In this document: piece by piece, positions 7,684 through 15,004 of the stretch
How positions within the stretch are numbered: the first letter of the stretch is position 1
How the letters are laid out: every line of letters begins with the position of its first letter
Source of the DNA: Arcobacter sp.
GTDB taxonomy: Bacteria; Campylobacterota; Campylobacteria; Campylobacterales; Arcobacteraceae
Reading direction: 5' to 3'
Assembly: GCA_016744485.1 (NCBI GenBank)
Contig: JADGEG010000022.1
Span: forward strand, 1 to 16,403
Length of the DNA stretch: 16,403 bases
The notes under the pieces: generated by a model
What the model was told of the DNA's origin: nothing
Seen by the model: the letters and a program-made list of their open reading frames with translations, nothing else
Databases searched by the model: none
Program-made: the position numbers and the translations under genes

Positions 7684-8894
7684 TTTTTATACCTCTTAAA
7701 CATTTCTACTATTCTTTTTGCAGCAGCAACAGCTTTTATATGATCTTGTGAAAAATTAAGGCGAATACTATTTACTGTTGTTGGCCCAAATTCAGATCCA
7801 GGTGTAACAATAACACTAGCTTGATATCTAAGTAGCTGTATAAATGATTTTAGGTTAATATCAAGAGATGGAATGCTTGGAAAAAGATAACTACCAGCTT
7901 GTGGTGTTGCTGTTAATAATCCTGCTTGATTAAAAACATCTAATAAATCATCTCTTATTGCTTCATGTAAACTAATACGTTCATCCATCCAACCACTAGG
8001 CTCTTTAAACCATCCATTAAGAACAGCTTGGTTATAACCAGCAGCTCGTAAAGAAACTATAGCTTGTAATCGTTCCATTCTATCAATAATACTAGCTGTA
8101 CCAAAAGCTACTCCAAGACGAAATCCACTAAGAGATTCTGTCTTAGATGGGCCCATAATAGTTATTATGTTTTTAGGTACCTTCTTACAAGCGCGTAAGT
8201 GTGTATAAGTTTCATCACTATAAAGTAGTCTTGAATAGAGTTGATCTACGATAACTGTAATATTATATTGTACTGCAAGTTCTGAAATTGCATTTATTGT
8301 ATCTTTAGAATAAACAACTCCTGTAGGATTATTTGGTGTAGAAAATACTAATGTTTTAGTACCTTGTTTAAATGCTTCTTCTAAAATTTTAAGATCTGGA
8401 CCACTCTTAGATAAGCTATCTTGATAACTTAAAGGTATAGGTATCACCAATCCACCAAAATACTTCACAAGTTTTCGATTTGCGAAATAGTCTGGTTCAA
8501 TTACAGCAACTTTTTCTCCAGCTTCTACTACTGAACCTAATGCTAAAAATAATGCTCCTTGAGTTCCTGGAGTTATAATTAACTCATCATGAGCTAAAAT
8601 AGAAGAGCCTGTAAATATAGCCAATCTACTGGCTAAGCCTTCACGAATTTTAGTTGCCCCACGATATTCTGTATAAGCTTGTTCTCCACCTAGATCAAAC
8701 CCTTTCATCCAAGTTTTGGATGCCCCTGGTGTTGGAGTAAAAGCATTTACATCGCCATGAGAAAAATCTACAAAACTTCCTTCTAATTTCTCTCCATGCA
8801 TTATTGTATTTATGTCACCCAACTCTTGCCGAAGCTCTTGACCAGGTGCATTTTCTGCCTCAAGTGCTTTAAATTTTTCATTCAATGTCATCAT
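7680..8894 (-). CDS. PLP-dependent class I/II aminotransferase
   Basis: A 404-residue fold-type I aminotransferase. Visible PLP-site elements are NNPTG at 188-192, D217 and Y220 in DQLYSR, S250-K251 (K251 should form the Schiff base) and R259 in GFRLG. A C-terminal SIRLNFSQ supplies the carboxylate-binding arginine. The sequence is of the broad aspartate/alanine-aminotransferase type, and the amino donor cannot be named. Two ATG codons stand together at the start; I kept the first because its ATGA overlaps the stop of a broken upstream frame. The gene ends in a four-base overlap with ridA. By eye it is about 35-40 percent GC, against about 25 percent around it, pointing to relatively recent transfer. 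It probably formed part of a small catabolic operon controlled by the AraC protein next door. Confidence 0.9.
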   Translation of the reverse strand: MMTLNEKFKALEAENAPGQELRQELGDINTIMHGEKLEGSFVDFSHGDVNAFTPTPGASKTWMKGFDLGGEQAYTEYRGATKIREGLASRLAIFTGSSILAHDELIITPGTQGALFLALGSVVEAGEKVAVIEPDYFANRKLVKYFGGLVIPIPLSYQDSLSKSGPDLKILEEAFKQGTKTLVFSTPNNPTGVVYSKDTINAISELAVQYNITVIVDQLYSRLLYSDETYTHLRACKKVPKNIITIMGPSKTESLSGFRLGVAFGTASIIDRMERLQAIVSLRAAGYNQAVLNGWFKEPSGWMDERISLHEAIRDDLLDVFNQAGLLTATPQAGSYLFPSIPSLDINLKSFIQLLRYQASVIVTPGSEFGPTTVNSIRLNFSQDHIKAVAAAKRIVEMFKRYKK

Positions 8895-9195
8895 ATTATT
8901 TCCTTAACTGCATGTTTAATCTCATAACTCTTAAGTCCTACTTCTAAAGCTTGTGTATCAATTAATGTTTCAAAAAAAGCCACAAACATTGAACCCACTT
9001 CAAATTAGGCAAAGTTGCTAAATGGCTCGGATTTGTGTTGTCCACAATTTTAAGCTCTACACTCATTTTTTTATTTTCATTAAGGTGTTCAATAGGGCAT
9101 ATGTTTATATTTAGCATAGCAGATTGAATTTTCATAAGCCAAAATGATGAATTTTTATAGCTTAGAATATAGACAACTGGAACGATAAGATTCAT
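8891..9195 (-). pseudogene. remnant of a 2-hydroxyacid dehydrogenase joined to another gene's tail
   Basis: From ATG 9195 (AGGG upstream) the frame reads MNLIVPVVYILS... up to LPNLKWVQCLW. This resembles the N-terminal catalytic part of GhrA-type D-2-hydroxyacid dehydrogenases, including the VDNTNPSHLATLPNLKWVQ stretch, but it stops at about 8962 after roughly 77 codons instead of about 310. A second frame, open from about 9003 to TGA 8893-8891, reads GSMFVAFFETLIDTQALEVG and ends EIKHAVKEII. It loosely recalls the dimerisation helices of pyrroline-5-carboxylate reductases, a tentative resemblance. Its TGA overlaps the aminotransferase ATG as ATGA, so it looks like the true end of a former operon member. 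The simplest reading is an internal deletion with its junction near 8975-9005. Confidence 0.6.
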
Positions 9196-9308
9196 AAAGT
9201 AAGCCCTAAAATATATATTTAATATATGGATATGAGTATTTACATACAATTCATATTTCAATTAAACAGTATAATAACTGATTTTAGGAATTAGATATTG
9301 TACGATTT

Positions 9309-10028
9309 TTACCTATTGTATTTTATATTTTTATAATCATTTGGTGTTATCAAAAATAATTTTTTAAAGGCCTTGTAAAAATGAGCTTGATCATAAAAGC
9401 CAAGTTCAAGTGCAATTTGTGATATATCAAATCCTTCTTGCAGAAGTTTTTTAGACCTATTTACTCTTTCATTTAATACATAATTATTAGGTGACAAACC
9501 ATATTGTTTTTTGAAACTCCTTGAAAAATAACTTTGGTTTAAATTTGCTTTTTTTGCCATCTCCTCAAGAGAAATATTTTTATCTATATTTTCATCTAGA
9601 AATTTTTTTATATTTTCAAGGTTTTTATTTGGTATTTTAATTTTTTTGTCTATTTTATATGTTTGTAAAAAATGTTCAATAAAATCACTTTTTTCATTTT
9701 TTAAAATTTTTTTACAAAAATTCATAAAATCTTCATAAACAGAAGAGTCTTCTACTATTTTTGGTAAAAGAATATTCTCAATGTTAATATGAATTATGTG
9801 GTACTGTGAGATATCTTTATATCGTTTTAATTTATGTGGCTGACCTACATTAAAAACTATAATTTTATTAGGGGATAAAATCATCTCTTCACCATCGTGT
9901 AAAAATATCATCTCACCCTTTTTAAGAGCACCAATACAGATACAATTATGAGAATGAAGTTTACAATTTCTTTCTACATTGTTAAATATATTTAGTTCAT
10001 AAAAATCTGTTTTAATACAATCAATCAT
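9309..10028 (-). CDS. AraC-family transcriptional regulator with N-terminal cupin sensor
   Basis: A 239-residue regulator. Residues about 20-80 look like the AraC-type cupin ligand domain (H25xH27, then HDGEEMILSPNKIIVFN and PHKL). The C-terminal AraC/XylS domain contains two helix-turn-helix motifs at about 152-171 (SLEEMAKKANLNQSYFSR) and 202-222 (ISQIALELGFYDQAHFYKA), followed by the PNDYK tail typical of the family. The ligand is unknown. The ATG is preceded by AGGAT at good spacing. It reads in the same direction as, and just upstream of, the decayed dehydrogenase/aminotransferase/RidA block, so control of that block is the natural guess. The divergent TauE/SafE transporter, 380 bases away, is the other possible target. 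Its base composition is AT-rich like the core genes, unlike the aminotransferase. Confidence 0.9.
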   Translation of the reverse strand: MIDCIKTDFYELNIFNNVERNCKLHSHNCICIGALKKGEMIFLHDGEEMILSPNKIIVFNVGQPHKLKRYKDISQYHIIHINIENILLPKIVEDSSVYEDFMNFCKKILKNEKSDFIEHFLQTYKIDKKIKIPNKNLENIKKFLDENIDKNISLEEMAKKANLNQSYFSRSFKKQYGLSPNNYVLNERVNRSKKLLQEGFDISQIALELGFYDQAHFYKAFKKLFLITPNDYKNIKYNR

Positions 10029-10413
10029 AAATTATCCTAAATTAAAATGGTGATTTATCATTATTTTTTATCATAATATAGTACAAGTAAACTTAAAAAA
10101 ATAATAAAGGTAACATAATGTATAATGTTTTATTTTGTTCAATAAGTCACATTACAAAAGGATTTAACTATATTGTCTAAGATCAAAAGATATTAAATTT
10201 TAGCTTCAAGAGAAAAAAGCTTAAAGCTTTTGAAAGAAAAATAAAACTTTCTAAATAGTATGGTTTATAATTTTATTTTTGTATCTTTTTGCTGTATAAA
10301 TTGTTACAGTTTACAATAATTTATTTATTTAATATAGTATGAATTATGTAAAAATAAAAACTATTTCATTAAAAATAAGATACACTATATGAAACTTTTA
10401 TTAAAGATTGCTT
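10029..10413. other. 385-base intergenic region between araC-type regulator and transporter
   Basis: No long gene is present. A tiny frame at 10118-10180 (ATG with AAAGG five to eight bases upstream) would encode 20 residues, MYNVLFCSISHITKGFNYIV; it has no recognisable family. A perfect 17-base palindrome lies at 10215-10231. TATAGT at 10333-10338 and TACACT at 10381-10386 are possible -10 boxes for the transporter. The interval may hold an operator for the AraC protein or a small RNA, but I cannot demonstrate either. Confidence 0.4.
10215..10231. repeat. perfect 17-base palindrome
   Basis: AAAAGCTT and AAGCTTTT are exact reverse complements around a single central A. It could be a protein-binding site. 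The dyad is too tight to fold as an RNA hairpin without opening its centre, and no function is shown. Confidence 0.4.
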
Positions 10414-11181
10414 ATGGAATTCACCTTTGAACTTACAAATACATGGATGATTATATTTATATTTACAGGTTTTATAGCAGGTTATATTGACTCAATTGCA
10501 GGAGGTGGTGGTATGATACAAGTGCCTGTTTTATTATATAGTGGAATACCCCCTGTTTTTGTTTTAGCTACAAATAAAGTTGCAGGTTTATTTGGCACTT
10601 TAATGGCAGCAATAAAATATGCCACAAGTAAAAAGATATCATGGAAAATAGTTTTTATTGCTATTATTCCTTGTTTAATAGCCTCGTATATAGGTTCAAG
10701 TTTAGTGATGTTTGTAAATGATAAAATAATACAGTGGGCTATTTTATTATCAATTCCACTTGCTTTATTTTTTTTACTTAAAAAAAGTACAAAAAAACAA
10801 AATAATAGTATAAAGTTATCAAAAAAAAACATTATTCTTTCAACTGCACCAATTGGTTTTTATGATGGTTTATTAGGTCCTGGAACAGGAACTTATATGA
10901 CTATTTGTTTAAAAAAGTTTTTAAAATTAGATTATATAATAGCAACAGCTTCAACTAAACCTTTAAATATGGCTACAAACATAGGCTCAGCTCTTGCATT
11001 TTTATTTGCTGGAAAAATATTATGGATGCTTGCTATTCCTATGGCAATAGCTAATATATTTGGATCTTACATTGGAAGCCATTATGCCATTAAAGGTGGA
11101 GAGGCCTTTATAAAAAAAGTACTTATAATTGTGTTAGTTTTTATGTTACTTGCAAATATTATAAAAATTTTATTTAACTAA
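10414..11181 (+). CDS. TauE/SafE (TSUP) family membrane transporter
   Basis: A 256-codon inner-membrane protein of the sulfite exporter TauE/SafE family, members of which move sulfite, sulfonates or related organic anions. The first repeat has the family segment DSIAGGGGMIQVPVLL near residue 26 and ATNKVAG. The second has GLLGPGTGTYM and STKPLNMATNIGSAL, reflecting the inverted-repeat build of the family. About eight hydrophobic segments are visible. The substrate cannot be deduced. I use ATG 10414; a TTG six bases earlier (10408) is in frame and cannot be excluded, since only a weak AAAG lies upstream of either. It is divergent from the AraC-type regulator and is followed by a strong nested hairpin before galU. 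Confidence 0.88.
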   Translation: MEFTFELTNTWMIIFIFTGFIAGYIDSIAGGGGMIQVPVLLYSGIPPVFVLATNKVAGLFGTLMAAIKYATSKKISWKIVFIAIIPCLIASYIGSSLVMFVNDKIIQWAILLSIPLALFFLLKKSTKKQNNSIKLSKKNIILSTAPIGFYDGLLGPGTGTYMTICLKKFLKLDYIIATASTKPLNMATNIGSALAFLFAGKILWMLAIPMAIANIFGSYIGSHYAIKGGEAFIKKVLIIVLVFMLLANIIKILFN

Positions 11182-11182
11182 A

Positions 11183-11227
11183 GTTAATTATGATAAAATC
11201 TTTTTTTTAAAGATTTAAATAATTAAC
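11183..11227 (+). terminator. nested hairpin with internal T8 run between transporter and galU
   Basis: GTTAATTA (11183-11190) pairs with TAATTAAC (11220-11227), enclosing AAATCTTT (11196-11203) paired with AAAGATTT (11209-11216) around a five-T loop. It starts two bases after the transporter stop, so it most likely ends that transcript; it lies just ahead of the galU leader. Confidence 0.5.
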
Positions 11228-11249
11228 AAAAATAATCCTTGGAGATACA

Positions 11250-12071
11250 ATGATAAAAAAATGCTTATTCCCAGCAGCTGGTTATGGTACAAGATTTTTA
11301 CCAGCAACTAAAGCTACCCCAAAAGAAATGTTACCTATTTTAACTAAACCATTAATTCAGTATGGAGTTGAAGAAGCTATACAAGCAGGTATGGATACTA
11401 TGGCTATTATAACGGGTCGTGGTAAAAGAGCGATAGAAGATCATTTTGATATATCTTATGAACTAGAGCATCAAATTAAAAATACTCCAAAAGAGCATTA
11501 TTTAAATGAAATTAGACATGTAATAGGACAGTGTACTTTTTCTTATACAAGACAAATTGAAATGAAAGGTTTAGGACATGCTATTTTATGTGGTCAAAGT
11601 CTAATAGGAAATGAAGCTTTTGCTGTGGTTTTAGCAGATGATTTATGCCATGCAAAAGATGATGGAGTTTTAGCTCAGATGGTAAAACTGTATGCAAAAT
11701 ACAAATGCTCAATAGTAGCAATTGAAGAAATACCAAAAGAAGATACTAATAAATATGGAATCATAGAAGGTAATGAAATTGAAGATGGTATTTTTATGAT
11801 ATCAAATATGATAGAAAAACCTGAACCAAAAGATGCACCATCAAATTTAGCAATTATAGGAAGATATATATTAACTCCTGATATTTTTGATATTTTAAAA
11901 ACTACAAAAGCAGGAAAAGCAGATGAAATTCAAATTACAGATGCACTTTTAACACAAGCTAAAAATAATATGGTATTAGCATATAAGTTTGATGGTAAAA
12001 GATTTGATTGCGGTAGTATAGATGGTTTTGTTGAAGCAACTAACTATTTTTATAAAAAAGAAGTAAAGTAG
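11250..12071 (+). CDS. galU: UTP--glucose-1-phosphate uridylyltransferase
   Basis: Makes UDP-glucose from UTP and glucose-1-phosphate for surface polysaccharides; cytoplasmic. The 273-residue length is normal for bacterial GalU. The nucleotide-binding signature FPAAGYGTRFLP (7-18) with K25 in the following PKEM is present, as are GLGHA (107-111), the metal-binding acidic stretch LADDL (128-132) and the KPEP...GRYIL region. The ATG has TTGGAG at about seven bases. trmD begins 19 bases after its stop, so galU and the trmD-rplS pair are probably co-transcribed, an arrangement that replaces the usual rpsP-rimM upstream neighbours. Confidence 0.96.
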   Translation: MIKKCLFPAAGYGTRFLPATKATPKEMLPILTKPLIQYGVEEAIQAGMDTMAIITGRGKRAIEDHFDISYELEHQIKNTPKEHYLNEIRHVIGQCTFSYTRQIEMKGLGHAILCGQSLIGNEAFAVVLADDLCHAKDDGVLAQMVKLYAKYKCSIVAIEEIPKEDTNKYGIIEGNEIEDGIFMISNMIEKPEPKDAPSNLAIIGRYILTPDIFDILKTTKAGKADEIQITDALLTQAKNNMVLAYKFDGKRFDCGSIDGFVEATNYFYKKEVK

Positions 12072-12090
12072 AAACTATAAGGCTTATTAA

Positions 12091-12768
12091 TTGAAATTTA
12101 TTTTTGTTACACTATTTTCTAACTTAATGCAATCTTATTTTAAAGATTCTATTTTAAAAAGAGCAGTTGATTTAAAACTTATATCTTATAAATTTTATAA
12201 TCCAAGAGAATATTCTACAAATAAACATAAAAAAGTTGATAATCAAATCATAAGTGGAGGTGCTGGTATGTTAATGACTTGCCAACCACTATTTGATTGT
12301 CTTGATGAAATAAAAAGAAACAATTCTGATGCTTATGTCATATTTCCACTTGCAAGTGCTAAACTATTTACACAAAATGATGCAAAACGTTTAGCAAAAA
12401 AAGAAAATATAGTATTTGTTAGTGGGAGATATGAAGGTATTGATGAAAGAGTTATAGAAAAGTATGCAAATGAAGTATTTTGTATTGGTGAGTTTGTATT
12501 AACAGGAGGTGAATTACCATCTCTTAGTATGTGTGATGCCATATCAAGAAATATTAAAGGTGTACTCGGAAATACTAAATCTTTAGATATAGAAAGTTAT
12601 GAAAATAAACTTTTAGAAGCCCCCTCTTTTGCAAAACCAGACAAAATACAAAATTTAGGCATAGTAAAAGAATTTTTAAAGGGAAATCATAGTAAAATAT
12701 CCGACTTAAAATCGAAAATGTCAATTTGTAAAACAAAATACTACAGACCTAATAAGGAAAAAAAATGA
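12091..12768 (+). CDS. trmD: tRNA (guanine37-N1)-methyltransferase
   Basis: Methylates G37 next to the anticodon of tRNAs reading codons that start with C, using SAM, and so prevents +1 frameshifting. This is a SPOUT-class (knotted) enzyme that works as a dimer. The 225 residues show the family motifs SGGAGM (55-60), SGRYEGIDE (111-119) and IGEFVLTGGE (132-141). After the arginine-bearing segment SRNIKGVLG, the position of the E. coli general-base aspartate (DSF) reads ESY here; a glutamate may serve. The start is TTG 12091 with AAGG eight bases upstream. The ATGA overlap couples it to rplS, the usual downstream partner. Confidence 0.95.
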   Translation: MKFIFVTLFSNLMQSYFKDSILKRAVDLKLISYKFYNPREYSTNKHKKVDNQIISGGAGMLMTCQPLFDCLDEIKRNNSDAYVIFPLASAKLFTQNDAKRLAKKENIVFVSGRYEGIDERVIEKYANEVFCIGEFVLTGGELPSLSMCDAISRNIKGVLGNTKSLDIESYENKLLEAPSFAKPDKIQNLGIVKEFLKGNHSKISDLKSKMSICKTKYYRPNKEKK

Positions 12769-13121
12769 AAAATAGATACATAACTAGTTTTGAAGAAAAT
12801 CAAGTTAAGCAAAAAGAAATACCTGAGTTTAGAGCAGGAGATAATGTAAGACTTGGTATAGAGATTAAAGAAGGTACCAAGAAAAGAGTTCAAACTTTTG
12901 AAGGTATTGTTATTGCAAGACACGGACAAGGTGTTGACTCTACATTTATTATAAGAAAAATTAGTGCTAATTCAGTTGGAGTTGAAAGAATTTTCCCTTT
13001 ATATTCTGATTCTATAAAAAGATTTGAAGTATTAAGAAGAGGTAAAGTAAGAAGAGCTAAGCTTCATTATTTACGAGAGTTAAAAGGTAAAGCAGCAAGA
13101 ATTAAAGAGCTTAAAAAATAG
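12765..13121 (+). CDS. rplS: 50S ribosomal protein L19
   Basis: A 118-residue L19, a component at the interface of the two ribosomal subunits. The core FRAGDNVRLGI, EGIVIARHGQGVDSTFIIRKIS and ERIFPLYSDSIKRFEVLRRGKVRRAKLHYLR segments are all present, and the length is typical. Its ATG overlaps the trmD stop as ATGA, the conserved trmD-rplS pair. A hairpin with a T-rich tail follows directly, ending the galU-trmD-rplS transcript. Confidence 0.97.
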   Translation: MKNRYITSFEENQVKQKEIPEFRAGDNVRLGIEIKEGTKKRVQTFEGIVIARHGQGVDSTFIIRKISANSVGVERIFPLYSDSIKRFEVLRRGKVRRAKLHYLRELKGKAARIKELKK

Positions 13122-13124
13122 TTT

Positions 13125-13152
13125 ACTAAGATTTTACCTTAGTTTATTTTTA
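13125..13152 (+). terminator. intrinsic terminator after rplS
   Basis: ACTAAG (13125-13130) pairs with CTTAGT (13138-13143) across a seven-base loop and is followed by TTTATTTTT. It begins four bases after the rplS stop. The T tail makes this the most classical terminator in the window. Confidence 0.6.
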
Positions 13153-13160
13153 GATTTCAA

Positions 13161-13685
13161 ATGTCAAAAACTTTAATTCACACAGCTTTATTGTGTGAAG
13201 CTCAGATAATTATAGATTATTTTAAATTAAAAAAAGATAATCTAGTGACAGGTTCTTATAAACTTTATACTAGTGATCATATATTATTATTAGTATCTGG
13301 TATAGGTGAACAAAATACTGTTAAAGCCCTTTCTTATATATTTATAAACTATAAAATAAATAAAGCCATTAATTTTGGAATAGCTGGAACTTCTAATAAA
13401 ACTATAAATATAGGTACATTGTTTTGTACGAATAAAACCTTAGAAGATATACCTTTTGCTAGTATTACAAGTGTCAATAAAGCATTAGATGTCAAAAAAA
13501 ATTTAGATACATTATTAGTTGATATGGAAGCTAAATATTTTATGAACCTTTGTAAAGAATATAATATAAAAAACATATATATATTTAAAATAGTTTCAGA
13601 TTATTTAGATCTAACTATTCCTAAAAAATCTTTTGTTATACAAGAAGTAAAAAAATCTTTTTCTAAATGGAAAAAATACATATGA
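13161..13685 (+). CDS. short nucleoside phosphorylase/nucleosidase-family protein (MTA/SAH nucleosidase-like)
   Basis: A 174-residue protein of the phosphorylase/nucleosidase superfamily, shorter than the usual 230 or so residues of MTA/SAH nucleosidase. The three functional spots of MTAN can be placed: E13 near the N-terminus (ALLCEA), E123 in VDMEA (ribose contact) and D147 in IVSDYLD (base protonation). VSGIG and NFGIAGT form the nucleotide-binding loops. It is therefore probably active on a purine nucleoside, cleaving rather than phosphorolysing if MTAN-like. There is no clear Shine-Dalgarno; the ATG lies 40 bases after rplS, past its terminator. The stop overlaps the next gene as ATGA, tying it to the radical SAM protein. 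It could be a mere paralogue, since a full-length MTAN is expected elsewhere in the genome. Confidence 0.7.
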   Translation: MSKTLIHTALLCEAQIIIDYFKLKKDNLVTGSYKLYTSDHILLLVSGIGEQNTVKALSYIFINYKINKAINFGIAGTSNKTINIGTLFCTNKTLEDIPFASITSVNKALDVKKNLDTLLVDMEAKYFMNLCKEYNIKNIYIFKIVSDYLDLTIPKKSFVIQEVKKSFSKWKKYI

Positions 13686-14923
13686 GTTATAAACAAAAAT
13701 TTGATAAAAATATTTTAAATACAAACTTTAAGAATTTAAGTACTAATAATAAAATATTTATACAAGATATTTCTTTTAAATACAAATTCACATTTCAAGA
13801 ATTAAAACAATTAATTGATTTTGCTATTGATTTTAATATGTGGAATGAAGCAGATATAACAAAAGTGTTTAAGACAGATTATACAAATAGAAAAAATGCT
13901 TTTGCACATATACGAGATATCTGGAATGATTTAAAAAATACTAGTAATTCTTATAAATCTTTCTCAAAAGACTTGTACAAAGATGATTTAAGAAAGTTTT
14001 CTTTTACTTCTTTTAAAAGTGACAAGATATCTTTAGGAGCCTGTCCTGTAGCAAGTAGTAATACTAGATGTTGTAATTTAATAACACTAGATGCTGTTCA
14101 GTCTTGTGGATTTGATTGTTCATATTGCTCGATACAATCTTTTTATAATGAAGATAAAATAGCTTTTGATTTAAATTTTAAACAAAACCTTAAAAACTTA
14201 CACTTAGACCCAAACGAAACTTATCATATAGGTACAGGACAGAGTTCTGATTCTTTAATGTGGGGCAATAAAAATGGCATATTAGAAGCTCTTTTTGATT
14301 TTGCTAAAAAAAATACAAATGTTATTTTAGAATTTAAAACAAAATCTAAAAATATAAAATACTTTTTAGAAAATGATGTACCTTCAAATATAATTTGCAC
14401 ATGGTCACTAAATACTCCAACTATTATTGAAAATGAAGAACATTTAACTGCAAGTTTAGACGAGCGAATTAATGTTGCAAAACAATTAAGCTTAAAAGGT
14501 GTTTTAGTTGGTTTTCACTTTCATCCAATAGTAAAATATGAAAACTATTTAAAAGAATATGCAAAAGTATATGAAACACTAATTAATACTTTTAAACCCT
14601 GCGATGTAGTTCTTATATCTTTTGGAACATTAACTTTTATAAAACCAGTAATTTCAAAAATACGAAGTAGAAGTTTTAAAAGTAAGATTTTACAAATGCC
14701 TTTTGTAGATGCAAATAAAAAACAATCTTATTCTTTAACTGCTAAAAAAGAAATGTTCAAACATGCTTATAATAGCTTTAAAGCTTGGCATAATGATGTA
14801 TATTTTTATCTTTGTATGGAAGACCAAAGTTTATGGAAAGAAGTATTTGGATACGAATACTCTTCTAATAATCAAATGGAAGATATGATGAAAATGTCAT
14901 ATTTAAACAAAATTAAAAAATAA
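13682..14923 (+). CDS. radical SAM protein of the spore photoproduct lyase (SPL) family
   Basis: About 413 residues. The radical SAM cluster motif is C142xxxC146xxC149 within SCGFDCSYCSIQ, the spacing used to bind a 4Fe-4S cluster and SAM. The following HIGTGQSSDSLM and the C-terminal FGTLTFIKPV and FGYEYS segments fit the SPL/SplB family. In Bacillus SPL the hydrogen-donor cysteine (C141) lies in an ACTSD context; here the equivalent place appears to be Q187 (GQSSD). The organism is not a spore former. A function other than classical spore photoproduct repair is therefore likely. I chose ATG 13682 because it makes an ATGA overlap with the nucleosidase gene and follows a GGA; an ATG at 13667 would add five residues. 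Confidence 0.75.
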   Translation: MSYKQKFDKNILNTNFKNLSTNNKIFIQDISFKYKFTFQELKQLIDFAIDFNMWNEADITKVFKTDYTNRKNAFAHIRDIWNDLKNTSNSYKSFSKDLYKDDLRKFSFTSFKSDKISLGACPVASSNTRCCNLITLDAVQSCGFDCSYCSIQSFYNEDKIAFDLNFKQNLKNLHLDPNETYHIGTGQSSDSLMWGNKNGILEALFDFAKKNTNVILEFKTKSKNIKYFLENDVPSNIICTWSLNTPTIIENEEHLTASLDERINVAKQLSLKGVLVGFHFHPIVKYENYLKEYAKVYETLINTFKPCDVVLISFGTLTFIKPVISKIRSRSFKSKILQMPFVDANKKQSYSLTAKKEMFKHAYNSFKAWHNDVYFYLCMEDQSLWKEVFGYEYSSNNQMEDMMKMSYLNKIKK

Positions 14924-14945
14924 TACTTTAATCAATAAAGTTATT

Positions 14946-14951
14946 TATAAT
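14946..14951 (+). promoter_or_regulatory. candidate -10 box for the PepSY/PiuB-like gene
   Basis: A perfect TATAAT lies 54 bases before the start codon. It would give a leader of about 45 bases that contains the complete SD-sequestering hairpin. No -35 box is evident and no Fur box is recognised here. Confidence 0.4.
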
Positions 14952-14970
14952 TAACAAAAAATTAACAATA

Positions 14971-15002
14971 TTTCTTTAATATTTTGAAAAATATTGGAGA
15001 AA
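14971..15002 (+). promoter_or_regulatory. leader hairpin that hides the ribosome binding site
   Basis: The RNA of 14971-14985 can pair along its whole length with 14988-15002: 15 base pairs, 13 Watson-Crick and two G-U. The loop is GA, widened by opening the nearest pair. The upper eight pairs form a perfect DNA inverted repeat (AATATTTT / AAAATATT). The lower part pairs a U-rich strand with GGAGAAA, which contains the Shine-Dalgarno sequence (14996-15000), just before ATG 15005. Such a structure would restrict ribosome access and resembles fourU-type thermosensors. Confidence 0.5.
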
Positions 15003-15004
15003 TA

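Noticed and set aside
10060..10090. TATCATTATT stretch before the AraC-type gene as a Fur box
   Set aside because: In the best alignment only about 11 of 19 consensus positions agree, which is expected by chance in this AT-rich sequence.
10482..10832. 116-codon minus-strand frame in the TauE/SafE gene
   Set aside because: It is antisense to the transporter, whose family motifs on the plus strand fully explain the region.
12333..12542. 69-codon minus-strand frame in trmD
   Set aside because: It is antisense to the conserved TrmD core and has no ribosome binding site or family likeness.
12741..12929. 62-codon minus-strand frame over trmD/rplS
   Set aside because: It covers the ATGA-coupled trmD-rplS junction, which is one of the best-supported gene pairs in the window.
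13349..13576. 75-codon minus-strand frame in the nucleosidase gene
   Set aside because: It is antisense to the nucleosidase motifs and shows no features of its own.
14951..14968. TTAACAAAAAATTAACAA direct repeat upstream of the PiuB-like gene as an operator
   Set aside because: It is two short copies only, is not palindromic, and matches no regulator site I can name.
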